A stretch of DNA of 64,000 nucleotides, from positions 1-64,000 of the forward strand of contig CAKULD010000003.1 of the NCBI GenBank assembly GCA_934667065.1. The letters run 5' to 3'. Positions within the stretch are counted from its first letter, which is position 1. Every line of letters begins with the position of its first letter. Under the pieces are notes generated by a model. It saw only the letters and a program-made list of their open reading frames with translations, had not been told where the DNA came from and ran no database searches. This document shows, piece by piece, positions 25,941 through 36,503 of this stretch. The stretch is from an uncultured Collinsella sp. (GTDB lineage Bacteria; Actinomycetota; Coriobacteriia; Coriobacteriales; Coriobacteriaceae). The position numbers and the translations under genes were made by a program.

Positions 25941-27380
25941 ATGGCGAACAACCATACTGCGGGCGCTGCCGCCCGCACCATCGCGCCCAGCGAGCTTTGC
26001 CAGCGTATGCTGGCCAAAACTAGCAAGGGCACCTGCGGTCCCTGCATCCTGTATCTTGAGGATGGGACCATTTTTTATGGACGTGCATGCGGTGCCGAGG
26101 GCACCGCGACCGGCGAAGTCTGCTTCAACACCTCGCTCGAGGGCTACTTTGAGGTCATGACCGACCCGAGCTATGCCGGCCAAATCGTAACCATGACCTA
26201 TCCGCAGATCGGTAATTACGGTATCGATGAGACCGACGTTCAGTCGGCCTTCCCCGGCGACGCCGCTCGCCCCGCAAGCGCTCCGGCCATGCGCGGCATG
26301 ATCGTTCGCGACATGTGCGCCACGCCTTCCAACTGGCGCTCGGCTGTCAGCGTGCCGGAGTATCTGCGTGTTCACGGCATCGTCGCCATCGAGGGCGTCG
26401 ATACTCGCGCCCTGGTGCGTCACCTGCGCGACAACGGTTCCAAGATGGGCATTATCTCGACCGAGATCTTCGACGTCGATGAGCTCGCCGAGCGTCTTGC
26501 CGCAGCACCCACGTTGGTGGGCGAGAACCTGGTCAAGACCGTGAGCTGCCCCGAGCCTCACGAGTTCGCAGCCGCCGATCTGCCCGCTACGCATGACTTT
26601 GCGCTCGCATCTGCTGCTCCTGCCCGCCATAAAGTAGTCGCCTATGACTGCGGCGTGAAGCGCGGCATTCTTGAGGGCCTGGTCCGCGCCGGCTGCGACC
26701 TTACCGTCGTGCCGTGGGACACGCCCGCGAGTGAGGTGCTCGGCATGAACCCCGACGGCGTCTTTTTGTCCAACGGCCCCGGCGACCCCGATGCCGTGGT
26801 GGAGACCTACGAGCAGGTGCAGCAGCTGATCGGCAAGGTGCCGGTCTTTGGCATTTGCCTGGGTCACCAGATGATCAGCCTGGCCTGCGGCGCTCAGATG
26901 GAAAAGCTTAAGTTCGGTCACCGCGGTGGCAACCAGCCGGTTATGAACCTGGTGAGCCGTCGCGTGGAGATTACCGCGCAAAACCACGGCTTTGGCCTGC
27001 TGTTCCCCAGCTTGGGCAAGTTGATTCCCGAGCTTTCCGGCGGCGAGGCCGAGCATGCGGCCGATGGCGATCTGCGCACCTGGGTGCGCCGCGGCATCGC
27101 GCCGGTCGTGATGAACGAGCGCTTCGGCCGCATTCGCCTGACGCACGTGAACCTCAACGACGGCACTGCCGAGGGCATCCAGCTGCTCGACGCACCGTGC
27201 TTCTCGGTCCAGTATCACCCCGAGGCCTCGCCCGGCCCCACCGATGCCCACTATCTCTTTACCGCCTTTACGCGACTCATGGACGGCGAGGAGAACTACC
27301 TGGACATCGACACCGCGAAGGACCGCCTGCAGGGCTGGAATTTCGCTGAGACTGCCGCGACCGAGACCGAGGAGAACTAA
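25941..27380 (+). CDS. carA: carbamoyl-phosphate synthase small (glutaminase) subunit
   Basis: A 479-residue CarA, longer than the common 360-390 because of an N-terminal extension of about 30 residues and inserts in the C-terminal half (for example PSLGKLIPELSGGEAEHAAD near 355-375). The N-terminal domain has FNTSLEGYFEVMTDPSY and EGVDTRALVRHLR; the class I glutamine amidotransferase domain has GICLGHQM with nucleophile C306 and the YHPEASPGP motif with the catalytic His. It supplies ammonia from glutamine to CarB for arginine and pyrimidine synthesis. AAGGAGAA precedes the ATG. carB starts one base after its stop codon. Confidence 0.97.
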   Translation: MANNHTAGAAARTIAPSELCQRMLAKTSKGTCGPCILYLEDGTIFYGRACGAEGTATGEVCFNTSLEGYFEVMTDPSYAGQIVTMTYPQIGNYGIDETDVQSAFPGDAARPASAPAMRGMIVRDMCATPSNWRSAVSVPEYLRVHGIVAIEGVDTRALVRHLRDNGSKMGIISTEIFDVDELAERLAAAPTLVGENLVKTVSCPEPHEFAAADLPATHDFALASAAPARHKVVAYDCGVKRGILEGLVRAGCDLTVVPWDTPASEVLGMNPDGVFLSNGPGDPDAVVETYEQVQQLIGKVPVFGICLGHQMISLACGAQMEKLKFGHRGGNQPVMNLVSRRVEITAQNHGFGLLFPSLGKLIPELSGGEAEHAADGDLRTWVRRGIAPVVMNERFGRIRLTHVNLNDGTAEGIQLLDAPCFSVQYHPEASPGPTDAHYLFTAFTRLMDGEENYLDIDTAKDRLQGWNFAETAATETEEN

Positions 27381-27381
27381 C

Positions 27382-30696
<3,315 letters not shown>

Positions 30697-30708
30697 ACTG
30701 ACCTGTCC

Positions 30709-30794
30709 GGCCGGGGCGGGGGAGCCGAGTTTCCCCCTTCGCTCCGGCTGCAAGCAGAGTCGCTCAGTGGGAAACTCGATCCCCCGCCCCGGCC
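30709..30794 (-). repeat. long inverted repeat with conserved GAGCGACT loop, copy A
   Basis: GC-rich arms at 30709-30735 and 30769-30794 pair with a single bulged base. On the minus strand the loop reads CTGAGCGACTCTGC, then GGAGCGAAG. The same loop with an unrelated stem is at 32744-32848, and a degenerate copy at 32644-32700. It lies 12 bases after carB, so it may also act as its terminator, though no T-tract follows. Confidence 0.85.
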
Positions 30795-31190
30795 TGCGGT
30801 GACTTGGTCGCACCGTGTGCTGCAGAAGGGGCTTTGCGCGATGACTTAGGCTAAAGAGGATGCGGATGCCGAGTGAGGATTTTGTTCCTTGGGGAGCTTG
30901 GATTTGGGCTCTACGTGGGACGGAATCCTCGCTCGTTTTGTTGATGGGACATTTTCCTCGCTCGGTTGCCCACGGACCGTGCGCCCCGGCTATTGCATCT
31001 TCGTGGTGAAGGTCGTCTTGCCGGCGGCGATGTGCACGTGGAGTCGGGTTCGACTGTCGCAGCTGATGAGGACGCCGACTTCGAACGGGGCTCCCGGATG
31101 CCGAGCAAGGCGGAAACCTGTCACCCCGGGCTTCCGCACAGAGTCGATTAGGGGGAGGGACAACCTCGCCCGCGTCGTACTTGCGATAGC
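30795..31190. other. gene-free region between carB and the ATPase gene
   Basis: About 400 bases without a convincing gene. Short open frames exist on both strands but lack ribosome sites and family likeness. The direct repeat TCCTCGCTCG occurs at about 30927 and 30955. The stretch from 31000 to 31150 has even codon-like composition and could be a gene remnant. Confidence 0.4.
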
Positions 31191-31298
31191 TTGACAGGAA
31201 TTATTACGCAAAATCTAAGATGTTTCAAAGACGCGAAGTAGATGATATATTTTACTTCGCGTTTCCTAATGGTTTTGAATTTTGCGAAGTAGGTTGCC
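31191..31298 (+). promoter_or_regulatory. promoter and GCGAAGTA operator-like repeats of the ATPase gene
   Basis: TTGACA (31191-31196) is a perfect -35 box; TAAGAT (31216-31221) is a possible -10 with a long 19-base spacer. Downstream, ACGCGAAGTA (31231-31240) and its exact complement (31253-31262) form an inverted repeat, and GCGAAGTA recurs at 31284-31291 directly before the start codon. The three sites look like a repressor operator set or an RNA hairpin covering the leader. Confidence 0.5.
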
Positions 31299-32510
31299 AT
31301 GAAACTTATAGATCGCCCGTTCTACATGAGCAAGCTTTCCAAGGTGGCAGGTACGCCTGATATCAAGGTGATCACCGGAATCAGGCGATGCGGAAAATCG
31401 AAATTGCTTGAGGCGTTTGCCAGCCAACTTCGTTCAAACGACCCCTCGGCCAACGTCATACACGTCAACTTCAATCTACTTGAGTTCGAGCCGTTGGCGG
31501 AATACCATGCGCTGCATACATATGTGGAAAAGCACTATATCGAGGGTTGCCGGAATATCGTCATGATCGACGAGGTCCAGATGTGTGAAGGGTTCGAGCG
31601 GGCTATCAACAGTCTTCATGCGTCAGAGAAATATGACATTTACATCACGGGGTCGAATGCCTTTCTTCTCTCAAGCGACCTCTCGACGTTGTTCACGGGA
31701 AGAACGGTGGAGATCGAGGTCTTTCCGTTTTCACTTGCGGAGTTCTCGGCGTATCACGAGATCGCTTCTCCAGCCGAGGCCCTTGCTCGCTATGTCCGCG
31801 AGGGAGGAATGCCGGGTTCCTATATCTACCAGGACGAAAGGATGCGTTTCTCATACATCTCGGATGTGCTTGAAACTCTTATCCTGCGCGACATCAGACA
31901 AAAATATCGTATACGTAATGCGGAGCAGCTTAAACGTTCCTGCGAGTTCCTGATGGATAACGTCGGAAACATCTCTTCTCTCAAGGGGATGGCGGCCGAG
32001 CTGTCACGAGCGAACCTTAAGATAAGCGACAAGACGCTGGCTGTGTATATCGACTACCTGTGTAATGCGTTTGCGTTCTACCGGTTTCGTCGCTTTGACG
32101 TCTCAGGAAAGAAATACCTGTCGACGGGAGATAAATACTACCTGGCCGACCATTCGTTTCGCTACGCCGCGCTTGGCACGAAAAAGCTCGATTTTGGCCA
32201 TGTTTACGAGAATATGGTGGCAATCGAGCTTATGCGCCGCGGATGGGAGGTCTATGTGGGCGTTCTCTACCAAAAGGAAGTAGACTTTGTCGCCATCAGG
32301 CGCGACCGCCGTGTCTATATCCAGGTGAGTGACGACATTTCCCAAGAAGCGACGCTTGAGCGTGAGCTTGATCCGCTGCGACGGATTCGAGACGCCTATC
32401 CCAAGTGCGTCATCGCCCGAACAGGGCACGAAACGACTGATTGGGATGGCATCAAGGTCGTCGACCTGGCACGATGGCTTATGGGTGTATCAGGCGAGCT
32501 GGCCGTCTAG
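31299..32510 (+). CDS. stand-alone AAA ATPase with DUF4143 C-terminal domain
   Basis: A 403-residue protein of the AAA_14/DUF4143 type. The ATPase part has Walker A GIRRCGKSKLL (about 28-38) and Walker B IVMIDEVQ (about 87-94), then TGSNAFLLSSDLSTLFTGR, the usual sensor segment. The C-terminal DUF4143 region ends in a restriction-like EVDFVAIRRDRRVYIQVS, where the usual lysine of the ExK-type site is replaced by Ser or Gln. The function of the family is unknown; such genes are mobile and patchily distributed. Codon use is less GC-biased than the neighbours. It is flanked on both sides by members of the GAGCGACT-loop hairpin family. Confidence 0.88.
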   Translation: MKLIDRPFYMSKLSKVAGTPDIKVITGIRRCGKSKLLEAFASQLRSNDPSANVIHVNFNLLEFEPLAEYHALHTYVEKHYIEGCRNIVMIDEVQMCEGFERAINSLHASEKYDIYITGSNAFLLSSDLSTLFTGRTVEIEVFPFSLAEFSAYHEIASPAEALARYVREGGMPGSYIYQDERMRFSYISDVLETLILRDIRQKYRIRNAEQLKRSCEFLMDNVGNISSLKGMAAELSRANLKISDKTLAVYIDYLCNAFAFYRFRRFDVSGKKYLSTGDKYYLADHSFRYAALGTKKLDFGHVYENMVAIELMRRGWEVYVGVLYQKEVDFVAIRRDRRVYIQVSDDISQEATLERELDPLRRIRDAYPKCVIARTGHETTDWDGIKVVDLARWLMGVSGELAV

Positions 32511-32608
32511 CACGCGATGACGCGGGCTGAAACGAACGAGCGAAGATTTCTAAACCCAGTAACGAAACAGCTCGCCACCCTCCGTTAACCTTCCATTCCA
32601 AACCAAAT

Positions 32609-32747
32609 CAGCCAACGTACGTCATAGCAATCCCCGGTAGGTCGAGGGTGCTCTGCGGCGGTCCGGTGTTTTCATCTGAACGACTTTGCAAAGCAACCGG
32701 GCCAATTTATTTCAGCCAACGTACGTCATAGCAATCCCCGGTAGGTC
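32609..32747 (+). repeat. exact 35-bp direct repeat downstream of the ATPase gene
   Basis: A 35-bp sequence beginning CAGCCAACGTACGTCATAGC occurs at 32609-32643 and again, unchanged, at 32713-32747. Each copy runs into a GAGCGACT-loop hairpin element, the first degenerate and the second intact, so the whole roughly 104-bp unit appears to have been duplicated in tandem. Confidence 0.9.
32644..32700 (+). repeat. GAGCGACT-loop element, degenerate copy B
   Basis: Contains CTGAACGACTTTGC and AAAGCAACCGGGCC in the place of the conserved loop, and a left arm (GAGGGTGCTCTGCGGCGG) resembling that of copy C, but the right arm is missing. It follows the first copy of the 35-bp direct repeat. Confidence 0.65.
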
Positions 32748-32848
32748 CCCGGGTGCCCCGCGGCGCGCCGGGTTTATTATCTGAGCGACTTTGCGAAGCA
32801 AGGGGAGCGAAGATAAAAACCCGGCGCGCCGCGGGGCACCCGGGGACC
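32744..32848 (+). repeat. long inverted repeat with conserved GAGCGACT loop, copy C
   Basis: Perfect 32-bp GC-rich arms (32744-32775 with 32817-32848) enclose a 41-base loop with CTGAGCGACTTTGC and GGGGAGCGAAG. The loop matches copy A on the opposite strand, but the arms are unrelated to copy A. Confidence 0.92.
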
Positions 32849-32865
32849 GCAGGGACGGGAGCAGC

Positions 32866-32883
32866 TATACTACTCTCAGTAGT
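32866..32883 (+). promoter_or_regulatory. possible purE -10 box and small palindrome
   Basis: TATACT (32866-32871) resembles a -10 box and overlaps the palindrome ACTACT-CTC-AGTAGT (32869-32883), a possible regulator site. No convincing -35 is seen because the upstream bases belong to the long hairpin. Confidence 0.35.
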
Positions 32884-32934
32884 TAAGGGTCGCGGATTCG
32901 CCGCGTCACCGCTCTCAACAGGAGGTCTTTGTTT

Positions 32935-33399
32935 ATGGCAGATCAGAAGCCGGTTGTCGGGATCATCATGGGCTCCAAGTCCGATCTGGGCGTTATGGAA
33001 GGTTGCACCGCCGAGCTCGAGGCGCTTGGTGTGCCCTATGAGCTCGTCATTGCGAGCGCGCACCGCACGCCGGCGAAGGTCCACGAGTGGGCCTCGACTG
33101 CTGCCGACCGCGGCATCAAGGTGATCATTGCCGCCGCCGGCAAGGCTGCTCACCTGGGCGGTGTCGTGGCTGCGTTTACCCCGCTGCCGGTTATCGGCGT
33201 GCCCATGAAGACGAGCGACCTGGGCGGTATGGATTCGCTGTTGTCGATGGTGCAGATGCCCTCCGGCGTGCCCGTTGCCTGCGTCGCCATCAATGGTGCT
33301 AAGAACGCCGCTATCTACGCCACGCAGATTCTGGGCGCCTGCGACCCCGAGTATCGCAAGGTTATCGAGAAGATGAAGCAGGAGATGGCTGACGCCTAG
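32935..33399 (+). CDS. purE: N5-carboxyaminoimidazole ribonucleotide mutase
   Basis: A 154-residue PurE of the class that moves the carboxyl group of N5-CAIR to give CAIR. Motifs: GIIMGSKSDLGVME, ASAHRTP with the catalytic-site His, AAAGKAAHLGGVVAAFT and PVIGVPMKTSDLGGMDSLLS. It is full length. GGAGG precedes the ATG. No purK is visible in the window. The gene is followed 36 bases later by a sortase. Confidence 0.97.
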   Translation: MADQKPVVGIIMGSKSDLGVMEGCTAELEALGVPYELVIASAHRTPAKVHEWASTAADRGIKVIIAAAGKAAHLGGVVAAFTPLPVIGVPMKTSDLGGMDSLLSMVQMPSGVPVACVAINGAKNAAIYATQILGACDPEYRKVIEKMKQEMADA

Positions 33400-33435
33400 G
33401 CGCTCTGCCGTTTCACCGCAGTAATAAGGAGAGCC

Positions 33436-34434
33436 ATGTCCGACTATCAGGGAAAACGATTCAAGGCTTCTCAGATTCCCGATCCGTCGAAGCCGGACGC
33501 TGCTCATGCGGCGCAGCAGGGTCGGACATCCTCTCCCCAGCAGCCGCGTGCGCCGCGCCCCGTGACGCCGGCGACGCATCGCCGCCAGGATACGCCGGCC
33601 GCGTATCGTCCTTCGTCCTACAGCACGGCCAAGAAGCCGCCCCGGTCCGCGTCGCATGCCGCGCCGTCGGATTACGCCGAGCCGCCGCGCAAGAAGCGCC
33701 GCTCCGTCATCCCTATCCTGCTCATCATCATCGGCATCGGCCTGATTGTTGCCGCCGCTGCCATCTTTATCAATGCGCAGATTGGCTACAAGCAGGCGAG
33801 CGAGTCGTATCAAAAGATCGAAAAGCAATATGTGAGCGACAAGGACGCCAGCGGCGTTCCGATTATCGACTTTGATGCGCTTGCTCAGACAAATCCTGAG
33901 GTCGTGGGCTGGATTTATGCGCCGGGAACCAATATCAACTACCCCGTGGTGCAGACCAACAACAACTCCAAGTACCTCAATACGCTGTTCGACGGCACGT
34001 CCAATGCGTCCGGTGCCATCTTCTTGGATAGCGACGATACCGCGCCGGGCATGGTCGACCAACAGACTACGATTTACGGTCACCATATGAACGATGGGTC
34101 GATGTTCAACGTGATCTCGGACACGACCGATCAGGCGACGTTCGACAGTATTGAGTATGTGTATTACATCACGCGCGACGCAACGTATAGGCTGCGCCCG
34201 CTTGCGACCAAGGTGGTCGAGGATACGTATGCCAAGGCGCGCACGCCCAACTTTGAGGGCGATGATGGGCTGACGAATTATCTGTCCGAGATGCTCGATG
34301 GCGCCTCTGCCGCGGCAAGCGACGCGAGCGATCGCGCGGCTTCGGCAACCAAGGTCGTGACGCTTGTGACCTGCCGCTCGCTTTCACTGAGCAACACGCG
34401 CGCCGTCATGGTGCTCACGCCGGTCGAAGAATAA
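33436..34434 (+). CDS. class B-like sortase with long proline-rich N-terminus
   Basis: A 332-residue sortase. A basic, proline-rich cytoplasmic region (about 1-90) precedes one membrane anchor (about 93-113), then the catalytic domain: NPEVVGWIYAPGTNINYPVV, YGHHMNDGSMF with catalytic H216 in YGHH, TLVTCRS with nucleophile C313, and R322. The VGWI-x(n)-NYPVV pattern and the helix between the last strands suit class B sortases. It cleaves sorting motifs and joins proteins to the wall or to a pilus. It sits within purine genes rather than near a substrate. Whether it anchors the pilins or LANTG proteins of this window is unknown. Confidence 0.9.
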   Translation: MSDYQGKRFKASQIPDPSKPDAAHAAQQGRTSSPQQPRAPRPVTPATHRRQDTPAAYRPSSYSTAKKPPRSASHAAPSDYAEPPRKKRRSVIPILLIIIGIGLIVAAAAIFINAQIGYKQASESYQKIEKQYVSDKDASGVPIIDFDALAQTNPEVVGWIYAPGTNINYPVVQTNNNSKYLNTLFDGTSNASGAIFLDSDDTAPGMVDQQTTIYGHHMNDGSMFNVISDTTDQATFDSIEYVYYITRDATYRLRPLATKVVEDTYAKARTPNFEGDDGLTNYLSEMLDGASAAASDASDRAASATKVVTLVTCRSLSLSNTRAVMVLTPVEE

Positions 34435-34467
34435 AGTAGCTGCTTGAGCGATCAAAAGGGAGAAATA

Positions 34468-34884
34468 ATGCTAGTGAGTGGCAAATCGATGCCTTCTGTC
34501 GATGCTTGGCTGCGCGAGGCCAAGGCTGATGCTTCGGCGCCCGGGTGCGGCATGTATCTGACGCATAACGGTGTGGTTCGCGCGACGCCCAAGTCCGAGG
34601 TGCGCGGGGTCGAAACCGATGGCGTAGCTCCCGGGCACAAGGTGGGCGGTATGGCGTTTGGCTTCGATGCGGACAAGGTACGAGCCGCCATCGAGGCAAC
34701 GCGTGCCATGCCGGGTATCGGCTATGTGCGCGTGTGGCTGGCAAGCGGCCAGCTTGCCGTGGGTGACGACATCATGCTCGTGCTTATTGGCGGAGACATT
34801 CGTCCGCACGTGGTCGATGCGCTGCAGGCACTCGTCGGTACTATCAAAAATGAGTGCGTGAGCGAGGTCGAGCGCGAGGCGTAG
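34468..34884 (+). CDS. MoaE-like protein
   Basis: A 138-residue protein resembling the catalytic subunit of molybdopterin synthase: GFDADKVRAAIEATRAMPGI, then YVRVWLASGQLAVGDDIMLV and a C-terminal helix ending IKNECVSEVE. It is shorter than typical MoaE (about 150) and lacks the usual HRxG and KKE active-site residues, so it may not be an active synthase. AAAAGGGAGA supports the start. No other molybdenum cofactor genes are near. The assignment rests on the C-terminal half and is moderate. Confidence 0.5.
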   Translation: MLVSGKSMPSVDAWLREAKADASAPGCGMYLTHNGVVRATPKSEVRGVETDGVAPGHKVGGMAFGFDADKVRAAIEATRAMPGIGYVRVWLASGQLAVGDDIMLVLIGGDIRPHVVDALQALVGTIKNECVSEVEREA

Positions 34885-34919
34885 GCCTTGCGTCGATGAA
34901 AGGCTCGTTTACAAAAATT

Positions 34920-34949
34920 GCCCGCCGGTACGTGTGATACCGGCGGGCA
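34920..34949. terminator. bidirectional hairpin terminator
   Basis: TGCCCGCCGGTA and TACCGGCGGGCA form a perfect 12-bp stem with a seven-base loop between two convergent genes. Confidence 0.85.
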
Positions 34950-34974
34950 TATTGCGTTTTGGGTACGCTGGGCG

Positions 34975-36204
34975 CTACACGCGCGTCGCATCCTTGGGAC
35001 TCATGGTCATGCTCTGGAAGCGGTTCTCCATGTAGTCGTTATCGAAATACTTGCCGTAAAACTGCGCGACGGGAATATCGGGCTCCGTGCCGTTGACGCG
35101 CTGGTACCAATAGTCAAGCGACTGCAGCGTCATAACACCGTCGACCAGCATGATGATGGTGAAGATGACGGTTGCCGAGTAGCGGCTCTTCCACGGAATC
35201 ATGTTGATGAGCTTAAGCAGCCTTGGCAGCAGCAGCTTGATCCAGATAAGACCACCCAGGCCCCACAGGCAGGCAAAGCCCGTGCAGGTGCGGCCGCCCG
35301 TAAGCACGGCGATGGGATCGGGCATGCCAAAGAGCTTCATGTGCGAGTAGCTCCACGAGACCACGCCGAACGAGGTCTGCATAAACCAGCCCACGAATAC
35401 CTCAAAGCTGGCGCCGAGCACAGCGCTTACCAGGAAAATGATGATGGGGTTCTTTTTATAGAAGCGGTTGAGCACCATGGTCATGAGCACGGCGCCAAAG
35501 CCATAGATGGGGCTGAAGGGGCCAAACAGCATGCCGGCGCGATCCTGGTAGACGCCGGGGTCGTCGACCGTCATGTGCCAGATGTCCTCGGCGATCAGGC
35601 CGAGTATGCAGCAGACAAAGAACACCCAGAACAGGTTGAAGTAGTTGAGCTTGATATAGCCCTCGCCGGTTTCGTCGCGACCGAGCATGCCCTCGGCTGC
35701 GGCGTCGCGGTCGAGCATCTCCTGCAGGCGGCGCTGCAGCTCGCGCTCCTGGCGCAGCGTGGGATCGACGGTGGCCGAAAGCGCAACGAGGATGACGAGC
35801 TGGATGGCGGGACGCAGCAAGAAGGGCCCGATGCCCTGGAGCATCACGTCAACCAAAAGCTCGATGACGGTGAACGCGATGAGGATATAGGAGAGGCGGG
35901 CGGCATTGCGGCGCTGGTTCTTGATGAGGTCCAGGCCAAAGATGATCAAGATGACGGCACTGGCAGCCGAGAGCATGATGCCGGCGACAATCAGTCCGAT
36001 CGCGACCAGCATGTTGTCGCCGAGCTTTTCGGCGGCGTTGCCGTTAACAAGCGAGGTGATGACCTGCCACATAAATGCGGCGACCGACGGGAGCGTACTC
36101 ACGCCAGTTAGGATGCACAGGATTGCGTATACCTTGATGACAAGCGGGATCTTCTTGACCTCCGTGGCGCTGGGGACGCTGGGGTCGAGTTGGTTTTGAT
36201 CCAT
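34975..36204 (-). CDS. putative ABC-transporter type IV (CmpB-like) membrane protein
   Basis: A 409-residue protein with about eight hydrophobic segments. The C-terminal half contains GPFSPIYGFGAVLMTMVLNR and SFEVFVGWFMQTSFGVVSWSY, characteristic of the PF06541 family of putative ABC-transporter type IV proteins, whose transport role is unproven. The N-terminal half adds four more helices and a charged linker (QERELQRRLQEMLDRDAAAEG) not always present in the family. The start has AAAGG eleven bases upstream. It is divergent from purF across 299 bases and convergent with the MoaE-like gene. Confidence 0.8.
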   Translation of the reverse strand: MDQNQLDPSVPSATEVKKIPLVIKVYAILCILTGVSTLPSVAAFMWQVITSLVNGNAAEKLGDNMLVAIGLIVAGIMLSAASAVILIIFGLDLIKNQRRNAARLSYILIAFTVIELLVDVMLQGIGPFLLRPAIQLVILVALSATVDPTLRQERELQRRLQEMLDRDAAAEGMLGRDETGEGYIKLNYFNLFWVFFVCCILGLIAEDIWHMTVDDPGVYQDRAGMLFGPFSPIYGFGAVLMTMVLNRFYKKNPIIIFLVSAVLGASFEVFVGWFMQTSFGVVSWSYSHMKLFGMPDPIAVLTGGRTCTGFACLWGLGGLIWIKLLLPRLLKLINMIPWKSRYSATVIFTIIMLVDGVMTLQSLDYWYQRVNGTEPDIPVAQFYGKYFDNDYMENRFQSMTMSPKDATRV

Positions 36205-36456
36205 AGAAAAGTAACCTTTCTCGTTATGTTGTGGCTTATAAGGATACGCCGCCGACCTGCCAAAAGACAGGACGAACGTCCCAATTGCAACAATGTAACC
36301 TCCAACGGTGGGCGAGAGATGCCGTGGCGCGGATTGGAGCGGAGCTGCCGTCCACGTCGTGTAGCCAAATAAATGTTTGGTCGCAAAACGGATTATTAGC
36401 TCGGTGGGCTTTTAAAAAGCGCTGCTCATGCGCTGGGGAGCGCGTCATGCCGTGCG

Positions 36457-36462
36457 TATAAT
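36457..36462 (+). promoter_or_regulatory. -10 box of purF
   Basis: TATAAT, a perfect -10 consensus, 42 bases before the purF start. The -35 region (around 36434) is a weak TGGGGA, which suggests activation or weak basal use. The rest of the 36205-36503 spacer shows no further clear feature. Confidence 0.55.
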
Positions 36463-36503
36463 AAGGCGGGTAACGCCAAAATACGAGGCTCTGAGGGGAT
36501 GCC

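Noticed and set aside
30889..31194. A 101-codon frame between carB and the ATPase gene
   Set aside because: No ribosome site, no recognisable family, unusual composition; overlapping frames exist on both strands.
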